NCBI GenBank assembly: GCA_020446285.1
Contig: JAGREZ010000262.1
Location: 1-7,552, forward strand
DNA length: 7,552 nt
Source of the DNA: Geminicoccaceae bacterium
Lineage (GTDB): Bacteria > Pseudomonadota > Alphaproteobacteria > Geminicoccales > Geminicoccaceae
Direction of reading: 5' to 3'
Every line of letters starts with the position of its first letter. Position 1 is the first letter of the stretch. A model generated the notes under the pieces. The model made no database searches, was not told where the DNA came from, and worked only from the letters and a program-made list of their open reading frames with translations. This document shows, in pieces, positions 1-5,713 of the stretch. Position numbers and translations under genes: made by a program.

Positions 1-23
1 TCCTTGTTTTTGCATCAATTTAT

Positions 24-50
24 CCAGTCGGATCAGTATGATCTGTCTGG
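24..50. promoter_or_regulatory. Imperfect 27-base dyad, candidate operator or leader hairpin
   Basis: The sequence is symmetric about position 37. CCAG (24-27) pairs with CTGG (47-50), C29 with G45, and GATCA (31-35) with TGATC (39-43), around a GTA centre. It lies between the antiporter stop codon and the left edge, where the minus strand reads ACAAGGA (7-1), a plausible Shine-Dalgarno sequence for a leftward gene starting just outside. The dyad would then be an operator or 5'-leader element of that unseen gene. No U-run follows on either strand, so it does not look like a terminator. The symmetry is seen directly; the regulatory role is inferred. Confidence 0.35.
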
Positions 51-72
51 ATCGATGCACTGGTATGGGCCG

Positions 73-100
73 GACGGACGAAGGTGCGCCTTCGACCGTC
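73..100 (-). terminator. Hairpin downstream of the antiporter gene
   Basis: GACGG (73-77) pairs with CCGTC (96-100) and CGAAGG (79-84) with CCTTCG (89-94). The stem has 11 base pairs with a single A/A mismatch and closes on a TGCG tetraloop. It begins 26 bases past the antiporter stop codon, where a 3'-end structure would be expected. There is no U-tract after it on either strand, so it is not a textbook intrinsic terminator. It may protect the 3' end or act with Rho. The pairing is seen; the function is inferred. Confidence 0.45.
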
Positions 101-125
101 GATTGGAACGGCCATTCGTTCTTGT

Positions 126-2603
126 TCAGCACGCCGCTTTCGTCACGTCCTCGATGCGTTGGCGGAGACCCGGACTTGTGCCGCACAGTTTGCGGAACTC
201 GTCCCGATGGAGAACGAGCAGCTGGCAGAAGCCGAGCGCCACGACATCCGTCGTTCGCCGTCTGGTCGGTCGCAGCAGGCAGGTTTCGCCGAAATACGTT
301 CCGCTACCAAGAGTTTCGCTGGACTCGCCATCGGTCATTTCCAGTGCGCCGCTGGCGACGAAACATGCGGCGACATCGCGTGCACCGCGCGCGATCACGA
401 TATCGCCCGGAACGGCACTCGCGACCCGCGTGGCCTTGATGATCTGCCTGCGTTCCTTTTCCCCGAGGCCTCGAAGGAGCGGCAGGGTGTCGACGAGTCC
501 GGCGCGATCGAAGCGTGCATCGAGCGGTGGCGGGCGATAGGTCGCGGCGACGCGGCGGTCGAGATCGGCCTTGAGGCTTCGATGCAGATCCACGCTGATG
601 ATCGCCTCGGTGAGAAACTTGTCATAGCGGGCAGCTTCCCAGCGGAGCGCGGCGCGCGAGACGAATGCCCGCCTGAGACCGTCCGCATAGTTCGGATATT
701 GCAGTTCGAGGTAATGCAGGGCGCGATGGACATCCTCTTCGCGCTGTTCGATCAGTTCCACGAGCCGGTCGCACGCGTCACTGCCCACAAGTCCCTCCAT
801 GCGCCAGACGGTGAACTTGTGCAGATCGCGGAGCACGAGCTGCCATTCGAAGACCATGTGGAAACGCCGTGCCAGGAGCCGTGACATGAGACCGTCGATG
901 TGCATGTACCGTTGCAGCGGTGCTGCCACATGAAACATCTTCGAATGGGCGAGATGGCGGTTCGCTTCGAGCGCGTAACCGCTGCGCCCGTCGACGAGAG
1001 CGGCATCGCCGAGTGACTCGGCGGCACGCTGCATGCTGCGCATGGCGTTTCGGCCGATGACACCCGCATCGTAATGCTGGCGGACGATGCGCCGCTCCTG
1101 ATTGGCGAGGATGACGAGGCCCGTGCGCAACCGGTCGCCGAAACCGGGGCGGTCGAAGCCGTGCGCCGCGCGGAAGGTCGCAAGACGCTGTTCGTAGCCC
1201 TCGCGGACCGGTTCGAAGATCTCCGCCGACAGTCCGTGCTCGGCGGCGAGTTCGTTCACATGATCGACACCTTCCTGCATGGTCCGAAGGATGAGTTCCG
1301 CGCGCAGGGCGGCATCGCTTGCAGACAGGCGGTCAAGACCGAGAAGGCGCGTGACAAGCGCCAGCGTGCTGCCATTGACGAGCAGGGTGAAGAGCACGAA
1401 GCCGGCGCCGATCGCGGCCAGCCGCGCGCCGAGACCATCCGGCAGGGCCGAACTCGTGGCAAGGCTGAGCGCGAGCAGGATGGTTACCGCACCACGGATC
1501 CCGCCCCACCAGATCAGCACCTTCTGCCGGCCGACTATGGGCGACGACAGGCCGGCCAGATCCAGCAGCGGCAGAAGAATGAAGAGGATGAACGCGCGAC
1601 TGGTGAAGGCGGCGGCGACCGCCACGAGCACGAGCAGAACATCGAGCGGTTCCAGCTTGACCAGCAGCCCCGGAGCGAGGGCGGCGGCAATGAGAATGAT
1701 GAGACCGTTCGACCAGTAGCCGATCTGTGCCCAGACCGTCCGGGTCGCCTGCCAGTCCTCGTTGGAAACGCGGCTGACACCGCTGACGGTGAGCGTCAGT
1801 CCGGCGGAGACCACCGACACGACACCCGATGCACCGAAAACGAGTTCGGCGGCGAGAAAGGAGGCGTAGGCTGTCGCGAGAATGAGTGAACTCTGCGCGA
1901 GAAAGCTGCCGAGCATCCAGCCCATGAGCCTCGAGGCGACGGCACCAACGGCAGTGCCGGCAAGAGCCCCCATGACAAACAGCCAGGCAAAGCTCGATGC
2001 CGCGCCGGCAAAACCCGGTTCGCTGCCGGTCTGGAGGATGTCGATGAGCAGGACGAACAGGGCGATGGCGGCGGCATCGTTGAGCAGGCTCTCGCCCTCG
2101 AGCACGATGAGCAGGCGTCTTGGCGCGCCGATCCGGCGGAAGATCGACACGACGGCCGCCGGATCGGTGGTCGAGATGGTCGCCCCGAGCAGGAGACAGG
2201 CGACCAGCGGCAGACCGGCCACCAGCGCGAGCGTACCACCGACGAAGGCCGTCGCGGCGAGAACCGCGAGGATCGCCATGACCGCCACGACCACCGTATC
2301 GGCCCGAAGCTTGCGCACATCGACGCCAAGCGTGACCTCGAGCAGGAGCGGCGGCAGGAACAGCACGACCACGCTGTCCGGCGTCAGCGCCAGTTCGCTG
2401 ATGAACCAGAGATCGTAGGTATCCAGCATCCATCCTGCCGAACCCAGATCAACGAAGATGGCACCGCCGCCGAGCATGAGCCCGGTGACGCTGGCGAGAA
2501 TGGGCAATGGCGCCTGCAACCGGGCGGCCAGCGAATCGAGCAGGCTGAGGGTCGCCAGCATGAATGCAAGTGCGCCAATGGCGAAAATCAGGACATCAGG
2601 CAT
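126..2603 (-). CDS. CPA1-type Na+/H+ (cation:proton) antiporter with C-terminal cyclic-nucleotide-binding domain
   Basis: Predicted inner-membrane exchanger of monovalent cations for protons, for pH, sodium or potassium homeostasis. With the start at 2603 it has 825 residues. Residues 1 to about 420 are a multi-helix exchanger domain with CPA1 hallmarks: TTDP (145-148), the ion-site pair N175-D176 within GESLLND, and WWGGIRGA (363-370). Residues of about 425-700 form a long hydrophilic, charged, helix-rich linker. Residues of about 703-817 match a cyclic-nucleotide-binding domain, with a phosphate-binding-cassette-like FGE (771-773) followed by R783-T784. Family members without this tail are about 400-550 residues, so this is the long, SOS1-like architecture. 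The frame is open to an ATG at 2687, but the extra 28 residues are polar, overlap non-coding or remnant sequence and precede the first hydrophobic segment, so ATG 2603 is preferred. Neither start has a convincing Shine-Dalgarno sequence (GGAG lies 13 bases before ATG 2603), and no clear promoter was seen. Ion preference and ligand (cAMP, cGMP or none) cannot be read from sequence. Confidence 0.9.
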   Translation of the reverse strand: MPDVLIFAIGALAFMLATLSLLDSLAARLQAPLPILASVTGLMLGGGAIFVDLGSAGWMLDTYDLWFISELALTPDSVVVLFLPPLLLEVTLGVDVRKLRADTVVVAVMAILAVLAATAFVGGTLALVAGLPLVACLLLGATISTTDPAAVVSIFRRIGAPRRLLIVLEGESLLNDAAAIALFVLLIDILQTGSEPGFAGAASSFAWLFVMGALAGTAVGAVASRLMGWMLGSFLAQSSLILATAYASFLAAELVFGASGVVSVVSAGLTLTVSGVSRVSNEDWQATRTVWAQIGYWSNGLIILIAAALAPGLLVKLEPLDVLLVLVAVAAAFTSRAFILFILLPLLDLAGLSSPIVGRQKVLIWWGGIRGAVTILLALSLATSSALPDGLGARLAAIGAGFVLFTLLVNGSTLALVTRLLGLDRLSASDAALRAELILRTMQEGVDHVNELAAEHGLSAEIFEPVREGYEQRLATFRAAHGFDRPGFGDRLRTGLVILANQERRIVRQHYDAGVIGRNAMRSMQRAAESLGDAALVDGRSGYALEANRHLAHSKMFHVAAPLQRYMHIDGLMSRLLARRFHMVFEWQLVLRDLHKFTVWRMEGLVGSDACDRLVELIEQREEDVHRALHYLELQYPNYADGLRRAFVSRAALRWEAARYDKFLTEAIISVDLHRSLKADLDRRVAATYRPPPLDARFDRAGLVDTLPLLRGLGEKERRQIIKATRVASAVPGDIVIARGARDVAACFVASGALEMTDGESSETLGSGTYFGETCLLRPTRRRTTDVVALGFCQLLVLHRDEFRKLCGTSPGLRQRIEDVTKAAC

Positions 2604-2715
2604 GGACGGGCCGGCACTCCGGTCAACGGTCGATCCCCTATCCTTCTTCGAACATGGCCCGAAGCGCAAGTTGGCGGCATCCCTCATTGTCCGGAATGCG
2701 GGGCGGGGATCGTCT

Positions 2716-2892
2716 GCGGAGTGGGTCGGTGGTCAACCGATGACATGCACTGAGGTGACCGTCGATCAGTACGACCGCCGTGTTGCCCGGTGCTCGGTCA
2801 ACGGCACCGGTCTGGCGACATGGATGGTGAGCGAGGGTCCGGCCGCTGCTTTTCGAAGGTATGCGAACGAGAAGATCAAGAACGAGAAGTAA
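2716..2892 (+). pseudogene. Remnant of a staphylococcal-nuclease-like (thermonuclease family) gene, C-terminal part
   Basis: The plus-strand frame ending at TAA 2890-2892 encodes about 58 residues that read like the second half of secreted SNase-like nucleases: GGQPMTC, then VDQYDRRVARC (family form D-x-Y-G-R-x-V-A-x-C), then a V-N-G-T-G-L turn, WMVSEG and FRRY. In Staphylococcus nuclease numbering, counterparts of D83 and R87 remain. The glycine between Tyr and Arg is replaced by Asp. The first half, with the other active-site residues (D21, R35, D40, E43 equivalents), is missing, because the antiporter gene begins at 2603 on the other strand. The usual tail after RRY is cut short at NEK-stop. 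Positions 2604-2715 hold nothing else I can name; a faint C-x8-CG pattern in another frame (about 2685-2719) may be a decayed piece of the same gene. The match rests on remembered family consensus. The alternative is chance, which I think unlikely given the run of ordered motifs. Confidence 0.65.
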
Positions 2893-2940
2893 AAATGTCC
2901 ATGGAAAACAGCGCGTTATATTCTTGATACCTTTCCATGG
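2891..2940 (-). terminator. Probable intrinsic terminator of vapBC
   Basis: A perfect 9-base inverted repeat, CCATGGAAA (2899-2907) and TTTCCATGG (2932-2940), starts 14 bases after the vapC stop codon. On the minus strand the stem is followed by ACATTTTT, with a run of five T at 2895-2891. The 24-base loop is long for a terminator and the stem is not GC-rich, so its efficiency may be modest. Position, pairing and T-run all fit the end of the vapBC transcript. Confidence 0.5.
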
Positions 2941-2954
2941 TGTCCCTTTGCCAT

Positions 2955-3329
2955 TCAATTCACTGCCGGTTCAAATCTGATTGAAAGTTCGCTAGCCAAG
3001 GTACTCAGTCTGTTGTCACCGGTCCAGATCCTGCTTCCTGGTTCGAGCAGACAGGATGCAATGAGATTGATGTCGACATACCCAATGCCGCGCGAATAGA
3101 GCCGTCGATCATCAACAAGAGCGCGAACCTCGGCTGTAGACGCCACCGTCACGGCCGGCAAATCATCCAACAGATTGAGAATGTCGGCACGCGACTTCAA
3201 CGATCCCAATGCAATCTCGCCTGTCACAAACGGATGCGCCAGCACTTGGCCAGCGTTCAACAATCCGGCAAGCGCGGCATTGCCGTATCGAAGATGATCG
3301 ATCCAGATCGAGGTATCGACAAGAATCAT
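2955..3329 (-). CDS. vapC: VapC-type PIN-domain toxin ribonuclease
   Basis: Type II toxin of 124 residues. PIN-domain VapC proteins are Mg2+-dependent endoribonucleases that cut tRNA or rRNA and are held inactive by VapB. The protein opens with MILVDTSIWIDHL, the standard PIN start, and carries the four expected acidic metal ligands: D5, E38 (in TGEIALG), D86 (in GIGYVDINL) and D105 (in IWTGDNRL). The length is normal for the family and there is no sign of disruption. The ATG overlaps the vapB stop codon by four bases (ATGA, 3329-3326), so translation is coupled and toxin output follows antitoxin output. The stop is followed closely by a hairpin with a T-run. All catalytic residues are present, so an active toxin is expected. 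The target RNA is unknown. Confidence 0.93.
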   Translation of the reverse strand: MILVDTSIWIDHLRYGNAALAGLLNAGQVLAHPFVTGEIALGSLKSRADILNLLDDLPAVTVASTAEVRALVDDRRLYSRGIGYVDINLIASCLLEPGSRIWTGDNRLSTLASELSIRFEPAVN

Positions 3330-3517
3330 TTCGGGCGTCGTCTCGGCGCCGCTTCCGTCCCGGGTTCAGTACCGCCCAGCAAAGCCAGACGACGCGCGCT
3401 TTCGCGTTCAATCAATGCCTTCAGCGCCTCTTTGAGCAATACACCGCGCTCGGATACTCCACTGAGCATGGAGGCTTTTTCAAGAAGTGCGTCATCCAGA
3501 TTCACTGTTGTTCTCAT
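3326..3517 (-). CDS. vapB: VapB-type ribbon-helix-helix antitoxin
   Basis: Antitoxin of 63 residues that pairs with the downstream VapC. The N-terminus, MRTTVNLDDALLEKA, is a ribbon-helix-helix DNA-binding start: a short beta strand followed by helix 1, with helix 2 around VLLKEALKALIERES. The C-terminal part (ARRLALLGG and onward, ending in a basic RRRPK) would be the VapC-binding tail. The frame could also begin at GTG 3520, one codon upstream, but ATG 3517 gives the usual family N-terminus and has a GAGA-type Shine-Dalgarno sequence about eight bases before it. Such antitoxins normally dimerise, bind the toxin and repress their own promoter. The palindrome over the -10 box upstream fits this. 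Confidence 0.88.
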   Translation of the reverse strand: MRTTVNLDDALLEKASMLSGVSERGVLLKEALKALIERESARRLALLGGTEPGTEAAPRRRPK

Positions 3518-3539
3518 CACCGTCTCGCATCGTTTCTAT

Positions 3540-3569
3540 CATCATATGATGTCTGTTTTGATTATTCAA
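3540..3569 (-). promoter_or_regulatory. vapBC promoter with overlapping palindromic operator
   Basis: On the minus strand, TTGAAT (3569-3564) is followed after exactly 17 bases by TATGAT (3546-3541), a good sigma70-type promoter. Transcription would start near 3534, about 17 bases before the vapB ATG. The perfect 12-base palindrome CATCATATGATG (3540-3551) covers the -10 box, the usual place for a VapB/VapBC autorepression site. The boxes and symmetry are visible; repression is inferred from the toxin-antitoxin family. Confidence 0.65.
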
Positions 3570-3638
3570 GTGCGACGGGTGCATAGATTGTGGTGACGGG
3601 CGAAGGAGCCGGTGGTCAGCGTTTCCGGCAGGACACCC

Positions 3639-5189
3639 TCAGTAGATTGCCGAGGGCAGCCAGGTGGCGATCGACGGTATCAGCCAGATGACGCTGATGG
3701 CGACGATCTGCAGGAGGATGAAGGGTGCCACCCCCTGATAGATCTGTCCCGTGGTGATCTCCTTCGGCGCCGCTCCGCGCAGGTAGAAGAGCGAGAAACC
3801 GAAGGGTGGGGTGAGAAAGCTCGTCTGGAGGTTGATCGCGATGAGGATCGAGAGCCACACCGGATCATGTCCCATGAGGATGAGCGGCGGCGCTATCAGT
3901 GGCAGGAGAATGACGGTGATCTCGACGAAATCGAGGAAGAAGCCGAGGATGAAGATGAGCGCCATGCAGAAGAACAGCGCACCGTCCGGCCCGCCGGGCA
4001 TGGCTTCGAGAATGCCCGCAACCCTCTCCTCTCCTCCCAGTCCGATGAAGACGAGCGAAAACATGCTGGCGGCGATGATGGTGGCAAAGATCATCGATGT
4101 GATGACCAGTGTCGAGGTCATGGCCGGAGCGAGCACATCGCGACGCGCGGCCCGACGCAGCGCCGCGAGGACCGCGACGATCCCGATGATGGCCGCAATG
4201 ACATAGGCCGACCCGAGCCAGAGCTCGTTCGATGTGATATCGCTGCGCTGGAAGCGTACGGGCGCCATGCCGGCGAAGATCCCGAGTGCGACGAGACAGA
4301 GCACGCCCGCGACGAGAAGCCGACGGGACGCGCCCAGCCGCAAGCCGGCCATCAGGATGGCGCCGACGGCACCCACCGAAGCGGCTTCGGTGGGCGTGGC
4401 AATGCCCCCCAGAATGGCCCCGAGCACGGCGATGATGAGCATGACCGGTGGCAGGATGGCGCCCCGGATCTCGCCGGCGGACGGCCGCCCGGAATCGGCG
4501 GCGGACGGCGGCATGTCATCCGGACGGATCCAGCCGCGCAGGAGAATGTAGACGATGTAGATGATGACAAGGGTCAGGCCCGGCATCAGCGCACCGGCGA
4601 AGATCTGGCCGACCGAGATTGTCTGGATCGTGAACTTGCCCTGGGCATATTGTGCCTGCTGATAGGCCGAGGACATCACATCGGAGAGGATGATCAGCAG
4701 GGTCGAGGGCGGGATGATCTGGCCGAGCGTGCCGGCGGTGCAGACAAGTCCGCAAGCCGGGCGCGGGTCATAGCCGGTCTTGAGCATGCTCGGCAGGGCG
4801 ATGAGCCCCATGGCGGTGACGGTGGCGCCGACGATGCCGGTGGAAGCGGCGAGCAATGCTCCGACGAGCACGACCGAGATGCCGAGCCCGCCGCGCAGCT
4901 GACCGAAGAGGCGGCCCATCGTATCCAGAAGTTCCTCGGCGATGCGGCTCTTTTCGAGGATGACCCCCATCACCACGAAGAGTGGAATGGCGATCAGCAC
5001 GTCATTGGTGAGCGTGCCATAGACCCGCTGGCCCAACGCCCCCAGAAGGCCGAGATTCATCTGGCCGGTTGCATGTCCCGCAAAGGCGAAAGCCACCGCC
5101 ACACCGGAAATCGAGAAGGCGACCGGAAAGCCGAGCAGGATGCAGCCCATCAGCGCCGCGAACATGAGAAGGTCGAGATATTCGATCAT
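3639..5189 (-). CDS. TRAP transporter large permease subunit (DctM type)
   Basis: Large membrane subunit of a tripartite ATP-independent periplasmic transporter. It forms the ion-driven transport path, usually coupled to Na+, that accepts substrate from the periplasmic binding protein. It has 516 residues and is hydrophobic throughout. Family signatures in order are GFPVAF (20-25), AIPLFVVMG (67-75), GALLAASTGIVGATV (110-124), GTLGQIIPPS (153-162), PTEAASVGA (266-274), GFFLDFVEI (416-424), LTPPFGFSLFYLRG (459-472) and the closing IYQGVAPF. It is longer than the more usual length of about 425-440. The extra part is roughly residues 285-350, which would add about two membrane spans between the two halves. 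The ATG at 5189 overlaps the DctQ-type stop codon (ATGA), which selects this start over the longer open frame. No clear terminator follows: a GCCGG/CCGGC hairpin (3608-3629) has no T-run. A 23-base palindrome lies inside the gene at the PTEAA codons. Confidence 0.93.
   Translation of the reverse strand: MIEYLDLLMFAALMGCILLGFPVAFSISGVAVAFAFAGHATGQMNLGLLGALGQRVYGTLTNDVLIAIPLFVVMGVILEKSRIAEELLDTMGRLFGQLRGGLGISVVLVGALLAASTGIVGATVTAMGLIALPSMLKTGYDPRPACGLVCTAGTLGQIIPPSTLLIILSDVMSSAYQQAQYAQGKFTIQTISVGQIFAGALMPGLTLVIIYIVYILLRGWIRPDDMPPSAADSGRPSAGEIRGAILPPVMLIIAVLGAILGGIATPTEAASVGAVGAILMAGLRLGASRRLLVAGVLCLVALGIFAGMAPVRFQRSDITSNELWLGSAYVIAAIIGIVAVLAALRRAARRDVLAPAMTSTLVITSMIFATIIAASMFSLVFIGLGGEERVAGILEAMPGGPDGALFFCMALIFILGFFLDFVEITVILLPLIAPPLILMGHDPVWLSILIAINLQTSFLTPPFGFSLFYLRGAAPKEITTGQIYQGVAPFILLQIVAISVIWLIPSIATWLPSAIY
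4372..4394 (-). repeat. Perfect 11-bp inverted repeat inside the DctM-type gene
   Basis: CCCACCGAAGC (4372-4382) and GCTTCGGTGGG (4384-4394) are exact reverse complements with one base between them. The repeat spans the codons for the conserved PTEAASVG motif. In the mRNA it could form a very stable hairpin, with three or more bases unpaired in the loop. The protein constraint explains much of the sequence but not the choice of every third base. It may be chance or a mid-gene RNA structure. Confidence 0.5.
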
Positions 5190-5668
5190 GCGCGGTTGCG
5201 AAGCTCCAGCAGCCGGTGCAGCACGCATGCCACCGATTGCACGATGAGCAGGAGACAGAAGACCGGAATGAGCGTCTTCAGCGCGAAGACCGCCGGAATG
5301 CCGCCTACCGAGATGGCACCTTCGAGAATGGACCAGGAATTGATGACGGAGGGCAACGAGAACCAGAAGAGTGCTGCCATCGACGGCAGCAGCATGAAGA
5401 GATGGCCGAACAGGTCGATGAGCGCCTTGCCGCGCGCACTCGCCCGTGCGTGGAAGATGTCGACCCTGACATGCCCGTCCACCAGCAGCGTGAAGCCGGC
5501 GCCGAGCATGAACAGGGCCGCGTGGAGATAGAGAACGCTCTCGTTGAGAGCGATGGAGCTGAAGCCGAAGACGTAGCGAAGCAGCACGATGGTGAACTGG
5601 ACCAGAACCATGACGAGCGCCAGCCAGCGCACGATCATGCCGGTCCGCCGGTTCACACTGTCGAGCAA
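5186..5668 (-). CDS. TRAP transporter small permease subunit (DctQ type)
   Basis: Small four-helix membrane subunit that pairs with the DctM-type permease and helps dock the binding protein. From the TTG at 5668 it has 160 residues. Predicted spans are about 11-33, 44-64, 82-105 and 128-150. The family motif D-G-H-V-R-V-D-I-F follows the second span, and a hydrophilic loop (HARASARGK) follows the motif. The stop codon overlaps the next gene's ATG by four bases. The start is unsettled. No ATG lies before residue 11 (MIVRW, 5638), and that ATG would drop the hydrophilic LLDSVNRRTG lead typical of this subfamily. TTG 5668 has no well-placed Shine-Dalgarno sequence. A CTG at 5686, eight bases after AGGGAG, would add six residues and keep the family-like ERLAELLD lead. 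The coordinates given are the conservative TTG choice. Confidence 0.9.
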   Translation of the reverse strand: MLDSVNRRTGMIVRWLALVMVLVQFTIVLLRYVFGFSSIALNESVLYLHAALFMLGAGFTLLVDGHVRVDIFHARASARGKALIDLFGHLFMLLPSMAALFWFSLPSVINSWSILEGAISVGGIPAVFALKTLIPVFCLLLIVQSVACVLHRLLELRNRA

Positions 5669-5683
5669 CTCCGCCAGTCGTTC

Positions 5684-5700
5684 CAGTGCTTCAGCTCCCT
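5684..5700 (-). promoter_or_regulatory. Shine-Dalgarno sequence with candidate CTG start for the DctQ-type gene
   Basis: On the minus strand AGGGAG (5700-5695) is followed, after the eight bases CTGAAGCA, by CTG (5686-5684), in frame with the DctQ-type protein. No ATG, GTG or TTG lies at good spacing from this ribosome-binding site. If it is used, the protein begins (M)ERLAELLD and has 166 residues. CTG starts are rare, so this is a hypothesis based on spacing and the N-terminal family pattern. Confidence 0.4.
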
Positions 5701-5713
5701 GGAGATGGAACGG

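Noticed and set aside
84..1889. Long plus-strand open frames opposite the antiporter (84-884 and 1074-1889)
   Set aside because: They are shadows of a gene with clear family motifs, have no recognisable domains and lack ribosome-binding sites.
2604..2687. N-terminal extension of the antiporter to ATG 2687
   Set aside because: The 28 added residues are polar and unlike a membrane-protein start, the upstream ATG has no Shine-Dalgarno sequence, and the hydrophobic family start follows ATG 2603.
2638..2958. A 106-codon minus-strand frame with a TTG start between vapC and the antiporter
   Set aside because: It has no family resemblance, runs through the probable vapBC terminator, and is opposite the nuclease remnant.
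3608..3629. GCCGG/CCGGC hairpin after the DctM-type gene as a terminator
   Set aside because: The stem has only five base pairs with a 12-base loop and no T-run, so it is too weak to call.
3612..5531. A 639-codon plus-strand open frame opposite the DctM/DctQ-type genes
   Set aside because: Its product is a low-complexity run of Asp, Glu, Arg, Gly and His, typical of the antisense of hydrophobic, GC-rich genes. The minus strand encodes clear TRAP subunits throughout.
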